This document shows, piece after piece, positions 3,187 through 10,943 of a stretch of DNA of 22,583 nt. Each line of letters starts with the position of its first letter. Positions within the stretch are counted from its first letter, which is position 1. Source of the stretch: a virus; the IMG/VR virus record IMGVR_UViG_3300030329_004153, positions 1 through 22,583 of that record; one strand, written 5' to 3'. The notes below the pieces were generated by a model, which ran no database searches, was not told the DNA's origin, and saw only the letters and a program-made list of their open reading frames with translations. The position numbers and the translations under genes were made by a program.

Positions 3187-4898
3187 CGCAAGCAGACATT
3201 GACATCACCCTGCGGGTCCTGCAGCAGCGTCCTGAACACTGGATGGCGACGCACTGCAATATCCGCACCAAGCGGGGCGAGATCATCCCGTTCCGGCTGA
3301 ACGAGGCCCAGATCCGCATTATGCAGGTGATCGAGGACCTGCAGGCGGCGGGCCGGCCGGTGCGGATTATCGTGCTCAAGGCCCGGCAGATGGGCGTCAG
3401 CACCTTTACTGAGGCGTTGATGTACTACTTCTCCAATAACCGCCCGAATATCACCGGCCTTGTCAGTGCCCACGATGACGAGTCCAGCACCTCCATTTTC
3501 CAGATGATCCAGCTGATGCAGGAGGACAATACCGAGCCGCGTCCGACCGACTACACCAACCGCAAGGAGATCATTTACAGTGCTCCGCACCGATCAAAAA
3601 TGGCGGTCCAGACTGCCGGTAAAACGAAGCTGGGCCGTTCGAGTACGCTGCATTTCTTTCATGGCTCGGAGGTGGCTTTCTGGCCGTATGCGAAGGAATC
3701 GCTGAACGCGGTCCACGCGGCCATCTCCAAGGACCCCGGCACCTTCAGCCTGCTGGAATCGACGGCGAACGGTATGGGCGGCGAGTTTTACGAAAGGTGG
3801 TGTCAGGCGGTCAAGGGCGAGTCGGAGTATGTCCCGGTGTTTCTGGCATGGCACGAATTTGACGAATACCGGCTCCCGCCGGGCCGTCACCCCAGTCTGG
3901 ACCCTAATCAGGACGGGGAGCCGTGGTCTCAGGAGGAGAACCGCCGCCGCCGGGAGTACAATCTCGATGACGACCAGATGATCTGGTATCGCTACATCCT
4001 GCGGAACGACTGCGGCAACGACGAGGAACTCATGAAGCAGGAGTACCCGTCAAACTGGCAGGAGGCGTTTATCGTCGGTGGACGGCCCTTTTTCCAGCCG
4101 TTTCGTCTCATGCGGATGGACGCCGAGGTCAAGGTCGCCCCGTTCAAGGGCCGGTTTGAGGCCGGTCAGTTCGTCATGGACGAGACCGGACCCGTCAGGA
4201 TCTGGTATCAGCCGCGGTACGGGGAACCCTACGCGATGGGCTGCGACACCGCCGAGGGCATACAGGACGACGACCACCGGGACCCCGACGCCAGTGTCGC
4301 CTACGTCATGAGCCGGGAACGGATCGTGGTCGCCGAGTGCCACTCCCGCCAGAACGTGGACCTGTTCAGCGAGCAGGCGGACGCACTGGGCCGCCATTTC
4401 AACGACGCCCTGCTGGGTTTTGAGATCAACAACACCTCCGGCGGCGAGATGCGTCAGTGCCTCAAGCGGCTCAATTACCCGAACCTCTACACCCGTGAGC
4501 GGTACGACCAGCACGGGGACGTCACCACCGAGAAAATCGGCTGGCGGACCGATACGGCCACCCGGATGATGATGCTGGGCGACCTGCAGAAAGCGATCCG
4601 TGAGAACCTTGTCCGGGTGCCCTCCGACCGGCTGATGATCGAAATGCGGGCCTTTCACTACGACAAGACCGGCAAGCCGCAGGCGATGACCGGTGAGCAC
4701 GACGATTGTGTGATGGCTTTTGCGATAGCTTACCAGATGCTCATGACAGTCCTTGAGCAGTTTGGCACCTTTACCCTCTCCGACACGGCCGGCAAGAGCG
4801 TTATTGAGCTTGAGGCCCGACCAGTTTTCCAGCCTGACTACGTGATGGGCGGCTGCGAGGAGGAGGATTACACCCAGTATATGGAGTTAGATTCATGA
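3183..4898 (+). CDS. terL: Terminase large subunit (ATPase/nuclease DNA-packaging motor)
   Basis: This protein of 571 residues drives genome packaging at the portal. Numbered from ATG 3183, the ATPase domain has the Walker A variant KARQMGVST (about 66-74) and the Walker B/SEVAFW segment with E163 near 162-166. The coupling motif ESTANG begins at 192. The RNase H-like nuclease domain has D355 in GCDTAEG, E414 in GFEIN and D507/D508 in HDDC, the expected acidic triad. Length is normal for the Terminase_6/RNase H type. ATG 3183 overlaps the upstream stop (ATGA). GTG 3177, five bases after GGAG, is an alternative start giving two more residues. Its stop overlaps the next gene by four bases. Confidence 0.96.
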   Translation: MTQADIDITLRVLQQRPEHWMATHCNIRTKRGEIIPFRLNEAQIRIMQVIEDLQAAGRPVRIIVLKARQMGVSTFTEALMYYFSNNRPNITGLVSAHDDESSTSIFQMIQLMQEDNTEPRPTDYTNRKEIIYSAPHRSKMAVQTAGKTKLGRSSTLHFFHGSEVAFWPYAKESLNAVHAAISKDPGTFSLLESTANGMGGEFYERWCQAVKGESEYVPVFLAWHEFDEYRLPPGRHPSLDPNQDGEPWSQEENRRRREYNLDDDQMIWYRYILRNDCGNDEELMKQEYPSNWQEAFIVGGRPFFQPFRLMRMDAEVKVAPFKGRFEAGQFVMDETGPVRIWYQPRYGEPYAMGCDTAEGIQDDDHRDPDASVAYVMSRERIVVAECHSRQNVDLFSEQADALGRHFNDALLGFEINNTSGGEMRQCLKRLNYPNLYTRERYDQHGDVTTEKIGWRTDTATRMMMLGDLQKAIRENLVRVPSDRLMIEMRAFHYDKTGKPQAMTGEHDDCVMAFAIAYQMLMTVLEQFGTFTLSDTAGKSVIELEARPVFQPDYVMGGCEEEDYTQYMELDS

Positions 4899-5398
4899 TT
4901 GTAGTATTCCCAAAGTACGTTGTTGATTGCATGGTTCCGCTGGCTGAAAAGGCCCTTGAGTTCAAGGTCAAGTTCGAGAACAACCGGCTCAACCGGGACA
5001 TGACCCCGGACCGGCTGAAAAAGGCACATGGCAGCCTGATGTCCGAAATGGCCGCGGCGGAGTGTCTGAACGTCTACTTCAACCCGCGGGTGGACAATTC
5101 CCAGATCGGGACCGCGGATCTCTACTACGCGGAACTGGCGATAGACGTCAAGCACACCCTGTACAACGGGCCGACGCCCAAGCTGATCGTCTCCAAGGAG
5201 CATGACGAGCACCCCAACCGGTTCCATGCGTTCATGCTGATGATGGGCAGCGACGACCTGACCCGCTGGGAATACGCCGGGTTCGCGTGGGCTGAGCAGA
5301 TACTGGCCCCGTCCCGTCTGGATCATTCCCTGCCGTGGCCGGCCTATTCCATGCTGGCAGAGGACCTGAATAAGCGAAAACCGAAACAAGTAGCGTGA
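4895..5398 (+). CDS. Probable PD-(D/E)XK-type nuclease next to the terminase
   Basis: This protein of 167 residues has a start overlapping the terL stop (ATGA). An N-terminal helix carries E51 and E56 in LMSEMAAAEC, similar to the E-x4-A-A helix of Mrr/resolvase-like nucleases. It is followed by G-T-A-D75 and, nine residues on, I-D84-V-K86-H. The order glutamate helix, aspartate, then (D/E)-x-K on adjacent strands is the PD-(D/E)XK layout. The remaining alpha/beta sequence has no membrane segment. An endonuclease beside the terminase could process concatemers or junctions during packaging. The assignment rests on motif order only. It could instead be an inactive fold member or an unrelated conserved protein. 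Confidence 0.6.
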   Translation: MIVVFPKYVVDCMVPLAEKALEFKVKFENNRLNRDMTPDRLKKAHGSLMSEMAAAECLNVYFNPRVDNSQIGTADLYYAELAIDVKHTLYNGPTPKLIVSKEHDEHPNRFHAFMLMMGSDDLTRWEYAGFAWAEQILAPSRLDHSLPWPAYSMLAEDLNKRKPKQVA

Positions 5399-5404
5399 TT
5401 ACGC

Positions 5405-5428
5405 TTGACAACCACGGATGGTTTGTCA
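5405..5428. promoter_or_regulatory. Imperfect inverted repeat in the gap after the nuclease gene
   Basis: TGACAACC (5406-5413) faces GGTTTGTCA (5420-5428) across six bases, with one extra T in the right arm. The left arm includes a perfect TTGACA -35 hexamer (5405-5410), but at 16-18 bases only poor -10 sequences occur. It could be an operator or a weak promoter; evidence is thin. The 76-base gap holds nothing else obvious except the ribosome site of the next gene. Confidence 0.3.
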
Positions 5429-5474
5429 CACTTCAATAAAGCCTGTGGCGGGTCATAATTAACGGAGTATCAAT

Positions 5475-5729
5475 ATGGCTTCCAATAAAAAGACCGCCTC
5501 CAAGAAAAAGGCGTCCGCAAAGAAGGCCAAGCCTTCAGGTCCTGCTCCTGCCAAGGAGCGTCTCCCCTACCGTGTGGCTCTGACCGAGTCCGGGGTTCGC
5601 ATTAAGGTGAATCATCCGGCCCCGTTGCGTCCCACGGTACTTGAGCTGGATCTGGGAGCGATTCCGCCGGACGCCATACGGGAGGCACTGGACCTGTATG
5701 AGCAAGCGGAAAATTCGCAAGACGATTAA
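5475..5729 (+). CDS. Small protein with lysine/alanine-rich basic tail
   Basis: This 84-residue protein has GGAG eight bases before the ATG. Residues 3-25 are a Lys/Ala/Ser-rich disordered tail of the kind that binds nucleic acid, histone H1-like in composition. The rest forms short beta strands (PYRVALTESGVRIKV, TVLELDLGAI) and an acidic helix (AIREALDLYEQAENSQDD). The next gene begins 32 bases before this one ends. Association with packaged or replicating DNA is a guess from the tail alone. No family is recognised. Confidence 0.72.
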   Translation: MASNKKTASKKKASAKKAKPSGPAPAKERLPYRVALTESGVRIKVNHPAPLRPTVLELDLGAIPPDAIREALDLYEQAENSQDD

Positions 5730-6033
5730 AGAAGCGATTCCGGCCGGGCAGCGACGTATCAACGACGGAACCATCTGCGGGACCTGTAAGTATCACAACC
5801 CGCCGAACCCTGTCATCCTGAAGGTTCCGACCTCTGCCGTGGCCGGGCGGGCGATCATTGACCCGACCGTGCCCAAGGAAACGCTTTTTCCGCTTATCAC
5901 CTGCTGCAACCCGGAGAGCGTGAATTTCATGGTCATCATGACCCCTCACGCCGGCTGCGAGTTGTGGAACGGGATCAAACCGGATGATAAGGAAGTATCA
6001 CCGGACGCTGATGGAAGAACGCCTGCGGAGTAG
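5698..6033 (+). CDS. Four-cysteine small protein, CxxC...CC...C-E-L-W type
   Basis: This 111-residue protein starts at ATG 5698 inside the end of the preceding gene (GGAGG lies 12 bases upstream). The basic N-terminus MSKRKIRKTIKEAI precedes C27-G-T-C30-K-Y. C69-C70-N-P and H-A-G-C87-E-L-W follow. The spacing of a CxxCxY/F pair, a middle cysteine and a final GC-x-L-W recalls small high-potential iron-sulfur-like or zinc proteins found in phages, but this is resemblance, not identification. An alternative upstream ATG at 5641 would overlap the previous gene almost completely and is unlikely. Confidence 0.7.
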   Translation: MSKRKIRKTIKEAIPAGQRRINDGTICGTCKYHNPPNPVILKVPTSAVAGRAIIDPTVPKETLFPLITCCNPESVNFMVIMTPHAGCELWNGIKPDDKEVSPDADGRTPAE

Positions 6034-6136
6034 CCGCCAGAACTTCTGGTGTGTTCTGCTGCTGGCGGTCATTGAGGGAGCTGTGTTGGCATGGATACTG
6101 CTACGGTATGCTGGTTCGTCATCGGGGCCTTCGTGA
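5984..6136 (+). CDS. 50-residue single-pass membrane protein
   Basis: The frame from ATG 5984 to TGA 6136 encodes MIRKYHRTLMEERLRSSRQN followed by a hydrophobic segment at residues 21-40 that contains one glutamate (E31), then RYAGSSSGPS. The charged basic N-terminus favours a cytoplasmic N-terminus by the positive-inside rule. It overlaps the end of the previous gene by 50 bases and the next gene by 46 bases in a different frame. No strong Shine-Dalgarno is visible and translation may be coupled. It might be a holin-like or membrane-anchored accessory protein; no family is recognised. Confidence 0.5.
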   Translation: MIRKYHRTLMEERLRSSRQNFWCVLLLAVIEGAVLAWILLRYAGSSSGPS

Positions 6137-6264
6137 TGGGTTCGCTGGCGACACTTTTGGGTATGTGTGTTGCAATCAAGATTGCCCTGCGGTTGCGGGG
6201 CGAGGATACAGGGCTGTTTGAAAAGCCGCCCCCGGTCGCGGACACGGCCGGAGAAACGGAGTAA
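6091..6264 (+). CDS. 57-residue membrane protein with cytoplasmic-type tail
   Basis: ATG 6091 to TAA 6264, with AGGGAG ten bases upstream, encodes MDTATVCWFVIGAFVMGSLA and continues hydrophobic to about residue 33. The basic R-L-R stop-transfer and a polar tail (GEDTGLFEKPPPVADTAGETE) follow. It overlaps the previous membrane gene by 46 bases in another frame. The acidic N-terminus and basic cytosolic flank predict the opposite orientation to that neighbour. Two overlapping small membrane proteins recall spanin or holin/antiholin pairs, although the location between terminase and portal is unusual and no lipobox is present. Confidence 0.58.
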   Translation: MDTATVCWFVIGAFVMGSLATLLGMCVAIKIALRLRGEDTGLFEKPPPVADTAGETE

Positions 6265-6267
6265 GTC

Positions 6268-6837
6268 ATGACTTTACTGAACACGGCACAGAATGAATGG
6301 AGAATTGCTGGTCAGGCGTCTACCAACACCACCGGGAACGCCTACGATCTGGCCTACGGGGGCACATGGGCCACCGGTGCCCAGAACCCGGCCAACAGGC
6401 CGGCCGGCCTGACAGGCCAGAACCAGCACCGGGACCTGACGAGCCGCCACGCGGCCCGACTGACGCTGGAGTGCAACGGGCTGCGGATGCGGTTTCTGGT
6501 GTCGGACACGGCAGACAAACAGGTCGCCTGCACCGTCTGGATGTGGGACTGCACCGGGGCACCGATGGACGCCCTGATTCTCAACCCGATCCAAGCCGGG
6601 GCCGCCGTTTGCGAGACGCACCCGGTCCTGCAGACGTCCCTGACGGATTTCTTCTACGCCGACACGATCACCGACACGACCGACAACGTCTCTGTGACGG
6701 CGGTGGGTTCGACCGACGGCATCGCCGAGATCCGCTTTGACGCCCGCGGGGTAACGTGGATCTACGCCGACTTCAATACGGCCGCACCTTCCGGAACGGA
6801 CGGGACAGACGGCATCTGCCTTTTCAAGGAGTACTAA
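6268..6837 (+). CDS. Predicted beta-rich virion protein
   Basis: This protein of 189 residues has GGAG before the ATG. The sequence is rich in Thr, Asp, Ala and Gly with alternating hydrophobic strands (LRMRFLVSD, CTVWMWD, IAEIRFDARGVTWIYADFN) and no membrane or coiled-coil segments, typical of a beta-sandwich capsid-surface or fibre-attachment protein. It opens a run of four start/stop-overlapping genes ending at 8601, placed between terminase and portal. No specific family is recognised. Codon use (CCG, CGG, GAC) matches the other structural genes. Confidence 0.72.
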   Translation: MTLLNTAQNEWRIAGQASTNTTGNAYDLAYGGTWATGAQNPANRPAGLTGQNQHRDLTSRHAARLTLECNGLRMRFLVSDTADKQVACTVWMWDCTGAPMDALILNPIQAGAAVCETHPVLQTSLTDFFYADTITDTTDNVSVTAVGSTDGIAEIRFDARGVTWIYADFNTAAPSGTDGTDGICLFKEY

Positions 6838-7172
6838 TGCATTCCCGGATTGTTGCAATCAAGTCCGTCCCAGAAGAAGGGGTCGCCTGCCGGATCGTCT
6901 ACAAGGACGGCCGGGTTGTGGACCTTATGGAGTCCACCCGAGACAGCCGGGGCACTGACGCCAACTCCCGCAAGGCGGAGAAATCCGTCCGTAACGAGTT
7001 CCGCAAGGGGACCAGCGATCCGGTTGAAAAGTCAGAGATCCATGTCCACAAGAATCGGGACGGGACCTATTCCTATGCGTTTGGGGCAGAGCCGACGGTT
7101 TGGCCCGAAGACGAGCCGGGCAGGGACGACTATCCGCCCAAGCCGGTCCGGGTGGAGAGGAGGCCCCGGTAA
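6837..7172 (+). CDS. Small charged protein of unknown function
   Basis: This 111-residue protein has its ATG sharing one base with the preceding TAA (TAATG), with AAGGAG upstream. The protein is highly polar. Strands RIVAIKSVPEEGVACRIVYK and GRVVDL lead into a helix of mixed charge (KAEKSVRNEFRKG), a HVHKNRDGTYSYAF hairpin and a proline/arginine-rich tail. The longer open frame from 6756 overlaps the previous gene deeply and is not favoured. It ends overlapping the next start by one base. Its place among virion-type genes suggests an assembly role, which is inference. Confidence 0.68.
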   Translation: MHSRIVAIKSVPEEGVACRIVYKDGRVVDLMESTRDSRGTDANSRKAEKSVRNEFRKGTSDPVEKSEIHVHKNRDGTYSYAFGAEPTVWPEDEPGRDDYPPKPVRVERRPR

Positions 7173-7879
7173 TGCCGGTTCTTTTCGAGGCAACCCATGA
7201 AACTGGCGACCTGAGCGAGTACGATTCCTATGTGACAGGCTCTCAGGTTACGGTAAACGCTTCTGCCGCGATGGCCGGGACATCTCTGGGAAAGGAGATG
7301 GCCTTAACAAACACATCCTACGGGATCAAGTCTTTTGTTAGTACGGGGGAGCAGCTTCATGTCCGGTTCTACATCAACCGGGACAATGAGACACAGGCCA
7401 ACGGCGAGGAGCACCGCTCCGTACTCCAGTTCTCTAATAATGACCAGATATTGTTCATGCTGGGAACCAACGGGAGCGGGAAGTATGGACGCTTGGCACT
7501 CAAAAATGACGGAAGGACGTCCACCAGCTGGGGTGTTCAGACCGCATGGAACGCGGGTGCCCAGTACGTTGAGATTGTGATTTACAAGGCCGACACCGAC
7601 AGTTCCGCTGACGCCTACGGCGAGTGGTACTCCAACGGGGTTCTCATGGAGCGATCTCCTGCCTCCGGCGGAATTGACCTCTATGATGACTGGCCGGACG
7701 AAATCAACTTTGGAGCCTTATACCCGGACGCCAGTACCAGCGGTCCGCTCTACTTGGATCAGCTGAAAATAGCGGACGACAACGCCATGATCGGCCCTCA
7801 TTCGGCCAGCACCTCCGGGTATCGCAGCCGGTACGATCTCAGCGGACACCGCGATTTCAGGGGGAGGTATGCGGTCTAA
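7172..7879 (+). CDS. LamG/concanavalin-like beta-sandwich protein, first paralogue
   Basis: This protein of 235 residues starts MPVLFEATHETGDLSEYDSY. The order of strands fits a LamG/concanavalin jelly roll. An early strand with YGIKSF is followed by LHVRFYINRD, SVLQFSNNDQILFMLGTN, YVEIVIYKADTD, GEWYSNGVLMERS and finally PLYLDQLKIADDNAMIGP. Such domains bind carbohydrate or decorate phage particles. The stop of this gene overlaps the start of the next (TAATG), which encodes a diverged copy. A surface-exposed virion or glycan-binding role is the best guess. No catalytic residues can be assigned. Confidence 0.7.
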   Translation: MPVLFEATHETGDLSEYDSYVTGSQVTVNASAAMAGTSLGKEMALTNTSYGIKSFVSTGEQLHVRFYINRDNETQANGEEHRSVLQFSNNDQILFMLGTNGSGKYGRLALKNDGRTSTSWGVQTAWNAGAQYVEIVIYKADTDSSADAYGEWYSNGVLMERSPASGGIDLYDDWPDEINFGALYPDASTSGPLYLDQLKIADDNAMIGPHSASTSGYRSRYDLSGHRDFRGRYAV

Positions 7880-8601
7880 TGGCTGTAATTGCCAACATCC
7901 AGATGGAGTCGGGTAGCCCCAGTGAGTGGACCCTTCTCTACAGAACCGGGACTGGGGGCGTAGATGTAGCCCAGCAGGCTGCACTGGCGAATACCCGGTT
8001 CGGACTCCAGTGCTTGGTTGATACGACTGGGGACAAGGCGTATGGTCAGAAGTCCGTAACACACAACACCGATATTTTCCGTATGCGATTCTACTTTGAC
8101 CCCAGCGGGCTTACTCAGGGCGTGGGTGAGAAGTTTCCTGTTATGACGGGGAACGCCGCAGCAACCACAACCTACCAGAAAATAGAGCTACATGGGGTAG
8201 CAGGTTCTGGATATGAGATGAGTATTGGTGTCAGGTCCGACGGGCTTTCGTGGACAGATTCAACCAAGTTCGCCATTACCGATGCGGTACACCTGATCGA
8301 GGCCCAATGGACTCAGGCGGATAATGACAGTTCCTCTAATGCGACCGCTGAAATTTGGGTGGATGGAGTTAGCGAGGGGACTGTCTCCGGCGTGGACCTT
8401 TATGACGGGTGGGACCTTGATTTCTTCCGAATGGGTCAGATTAACCTTACCGACGCCGGGACCAATGGAAACATTTACGTAGACCAAATCGTGGTAAACG
8501 ACAACGGTGCATATATAGGCCCCCATAATCCCGGAAGCAGGAACCGCAGCCGAATCGACGGAAGTCTGAGGGCACGGTATTCCACAAACATCTACTCTTG
8601 A
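7879..8601 (+). CDS. LamG/concanavalin-like beta-sandwich protein, second paralogue
   Basis: This protein of 240 residues is a diverged tandem copy of the preceding gene. Shared landmarks are FRMRFYFDPS versus LHVRFYINRD, a D(T)DSS or NDSS-N turn, E(I)WVDGV versus EWYSNGV, the DLYD-x-W signature, and YVDQIVVNDNGAYIGPH versus YLDQLKIADDNAMIGPH. Both end in an arginine/serine-rich tail (SRNRSRIDGS here). The copies keep gene order and spacing but differ strongly in sequence, so the duplication is old or was followed by rapid change. It may form hetero-oligomers with its neighbour or offer a second binding specificity. Confidence 0.7.
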   Translation: MAVIANIQMESGSPSEWTLLYRTGTGGVDVAQQAALANTRFGLQCLVDTTGDKAYGQKSVTHNTDIFRMRFYFDPSGLTQGVGEKFPVMTGNAAATTTYQKIELHGVAGSGYEMSIGVRSDGLSWTDSTKFAITDAVHLIEAQWTQADNDSSSNATAEIWVDGVSEGTVSGVDLYDGWDLDFFRMGQINLTDAGTNGNIYVDQIVVNDNGAYIGPHNPGSRNRSRIDGSLRARYSTNIYS

Positions 8602-8617
8602 ATTTCAGGAGCGTTAC

Positions 8618-10777
8618 ATGGCACACTCAATCACGACGACGAATATCCCGGACGGCGAGAAGTCCGAAGAAACCCTGAACGGCCTGATGGACAACATGGT
8701 TGCTCAGGGCCGCAAGCGGACCGACCAGTTTCTGGCGATGTACCGGGACGCGGTGCGATACGTCTACGGCGACCAGATCGGCGACAAGAAGCGGAAGAAG
8801 AACTGGGAGTACCCGGTGATGAACCGCATGTTCGCCGACATGATGCAGGAAATCGCCATGCTGACCAGCAACAATCCCCGTCTGGAGGTGGTCCCGGTCG
8901 AGGACACCGACATCGAGGACGCGAAAATCGTCGATGGGATGCTGCGGTACACATGGTCGGTCGAGCAGAATATGAGGCTCAAGGCCATGCAGGCCGAACT
9001 GGACAATCACCTCTCCGGGTTCATGCTGGCGAAATGGTACTGGGAGCCGACCGAGAACTGGAACGAGGAACGGCAGAATTACGACGGCCGGGCCGAGGTG
9101 GTGATCGTCAATCCCCAGTATTTCGGCTGTGACGAGGAGGTCGAGTCCGCGTTCGACATCCCCACCAAGGCCAGATACCTCTGGACCGAGCGGTGGGTGG
9201 ATAAGGCGTGGGCGGCCTTCCGCTGGGAGAAGTACGCCGACTGGCTGGAGGAGCAGGGCGAAGGCGATCAGGTCAACAAGTCCATGCCCGTCAGGAACAC
9301 GGCGACCGGCACGGACGAGCGGGACTTCAACCGGTCCACCTACGCATGGGCCGGCAAGGAGAAGGAGAACGACACCGAGGAGTTCCTGCAGCGTCGTCTG
9401 GCCGACGCGATCACGTCCCTGACCGGCAACAACCAGAAAAGCCAGTTGGACGCCAACCAGCGGGAGACCGGGCTGGTCAAGGTGCAGGAGTTCTTCATCC
9501 GGGACTACACGCTGGAGGACCTGCCGAAGGAGCTGGAGAATATCCCGTTCGGAGAGCCGGGCACCGAGCACATCCTGAAAATGGACGACAACCCTCTCTA
9601 CTACGACAGCAACCGCCCGAAGGAGGACGGCGAGGGGTTTGAGATGGTGGACGTCTGGCCCCAGCGGAACAAGAACAAGGGCAAGAAGCGGCCCAAGTAC
9701 CCGGTCGGGCGGGTCATCGTCCGGGTGGGCGACAAGGTCATTGTCGAGGACCGGGCCTATGGGGTGATCGACTACGGCGTCTCGCGCCGGATTATCGCCA
9801 GCCAGTGGCCTTTCGCCGTGGCCCCCAACAGCTTCCTGCCGCATATCTGGCAGGGGGTCAACGGGGTGGAGCTGAGCCGCGGGTTCCAAGACTGGATGAA
9901 CACCGTTTCCAGCCATTTCCTGAACAACCTGAAATTCTTCGCGGACCCCCTGAACGTTATCGAGGAAGGGGCCATCCGCAAGGGCAACGACCGCAAGCAG
10001 GAAGCAACGGTCCCCAACTGGGCGGGCGGTATCCTGCAGCTCAAGCGGGGCATGTTCGCCAAGTTCCGCCGTGAGCCTCCCGTCGGTATCCCGGAAAGCC
10101 TGTTCCGCATGTTCGAGCTGTTCAAGCGGCAGGATCAGGACCTCAAGGGCGTCCATGACGTCGCACAGGGCCGGGCCTCCAGCGGCGAACAGACGCTGGG
10201 TGAGCTGCAGATGCTCAACCGGAACACCCGGCTGCGTGTGGCGATGAAGGGTGCCATACTGGACGAGTGGATGAAGAACGTCGCCCGCGGTCTGGTGGAA
10301 CTCAAGCAGGCCCACCTGCGGCCGGACGAGTGGATTCGCATTGTCGGGGCCACCCCGGAGGCGGTCCAGAGTTCGATGAAATGGTCGTCCGGTCTGGCCG
10401 ACGCCAAGGTGGACATCATATTCGAGCCGGCCAGCACCCTCCCGTTCGACGAGGAGAAGGAGCAGGCCAAGTACGTCAAGGCATACGAGTTCGTTGGGGA
10501 CGCGATGCTCAAGGACGTATTGGAAAAACTGAAAATACAGAACATCGACGAGATTCTGGAACGGCACTCCCTGACGCAGGTGCTGACCCAGATCATGGAG
10601 ATGGCCTCCGAGCTGCAGCTGCCGCCCGATCAGGTGATGGCCGCACTGGAGAGGCAGCTGATGTTACAGAGCACCCTTTCAGGTCAGGGGGCACCCCCGC
10701 AGGGCGGCGGACAACCGCCCTCCGGAGGCGGCCAGCCTGCCCAGCCTGCCGAACCGGTAGGGGCTGGAGTCAGTTGA
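8618..10777 (+). CDS. Portal protein
   Basis: This protein of 719 residues forms the dodecameric channel through which DNA is packaged and ejected. Its length and style match P22-type portals (about 725 residues). The N-terminal helices carry FLAMYRDAVRYVYGDQ and NRMFADMMQEIAMLTSNNPR. The wing region includes VVIVNPQYFGCDEEVESAFD, and the stem-crown helices begin with GIPESLFRMFELFKRQDQDL and pass through the EQTLGELQMLNRNTRL segment. Residues from about 680 are a low-complexity Pro/Gly/Gln tail. AGGAG precedes the ATG by eight bases. The stop codon lies inside the TTGACA of the downstream capsid promoter. Confidence 0.9.
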   Translation: MAHSITTTNIPDGEKSEETLNGLMDNMVAQGRKRTDQFLAMYRDAVRYVYGDQIGDKKRKKNWEYPVMNRMFADMMQEIAMLTSNNPRLEVVPVEDTDIEDAKIVDGMLRYTWSVEQNMRLKAMQAELDNHLSGFMLAKWYWEPTENWNEERQNYDGRAEVVIVNPQYFGCDEEVESAFDIPTKARYLWTERWVDKAWAAFRWEKYADWLEEQGEGDQVNKSMPVRNTATGTDERDFNRSTYAWAGKEKENDTEEFLQRRLADAITSLTGNNQKSQLDANQRETGLVKVQEFFIRDYTLEDLPKELENIPFGEPGTEHILKMDDNPLYYDSNRPKEDGEGFEMVDVWPQRNKNKGKKRPKYPVGRVIVRVGDKVIVEDRAYGVIDYGVSRRIIASQWPFAVAPNSFLPHIWQGVNGVELSRGFQDWMNTVSSHFLNNLKFFADPLNVIEEGAIRKGNDRKQEATVPNWAGGILQLKRGMFAKFRREPPVGIPESLFRMFELFKRQDQDLKGVHDVAQGRASSGEQTLGELQMLNRNTRLRVAMKGAILDEWMKNVARGLVELKQAHLRPDEWIRIVGATPEAVQSSMKWSSGLADAKVDIIFEPASTLPFDEEKEQAKYVKAYEFVGDAMLKDVLEKLKIQNIDEILERHSLTQVLTQIMEMASELQLPPDQVMAALERQLMLQSTLSGQGAPPQGGGQPPSGGGQPAQPAEPVGAGVS

Positions 10778-10801
10778 CAAAAACAGACTGTTTAGTATAA
10801 T
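10774..10801 (+). promoter_or_regulatory. Consensus sigma70 promoter for the scaffold-capsid unit
   Basis: TTGACA (10774-10779), 16 bases, TATAAT (10796-10801): both hexamers are perfect. The -35 overlaps the portal stop codon. A start near 10808 would give a leader of about 135 nucleotides before the scaffold gene. The transcript would run to the terminator at 14022-14060 and cover scaffold, major capsid and three decoration-type genes. Confidence 0.85.
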
Positions 10802-10807
10802 TTTTTG

Positions 10808-10943
10808 CGTGGCACGGTGACAGCTTGTTATAGCCGTTCGGACATGAGCTGAACAAAGCGTAACCGGATAGTTACCAGTGTCTTAGCCTTTTATAAGTCC
10901 TTGTCGGACACGCTGCTGGCAATCACGAAGAAAGGAGTCAGTC
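10808..10943 (+). promoter_or_regulatory. Structured leader upstream of the scaffold gene
   Basis: This 136-base untranslated segment has several short stems: GTAAC/GTTAC (around 10861-10876), GTCC/GGAC around TTGTC, and outer pairings CCAG...CTGG and AGCGT...ACGCT. No terminator and no open frame of useful length is present. AAAGGAG at its end serves the scaffold ATG. It may stabilise the abundant capsid message or regulate it; the individual stems are weak. Confidence 0.4.

Noticed and set aside
5405-5433. TTGACA hexamer as a promoter for the 5475 gene
   Set aside because: The -35 is perfect but no acceptable -10 lies 15-19 bases downstream. It was kept only as a low-confidence inverted repeat.
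8627-10567. A 646-codon open frame on the minus strand across the portal gene
   Set aside because: It is a mirror of the GC-rich portal codons, with an unnatural Leu/Val/His/Asp-rich composition, no ribosome site and no recognisable motifs. The portal frame explains the region.
10808-10943. A tRNA gene in the capsid leader
   Set aside because: The short stems do not form a cloverleaf, and no T-loop TTCRA or CCA-proximal acceptor stem could be found.
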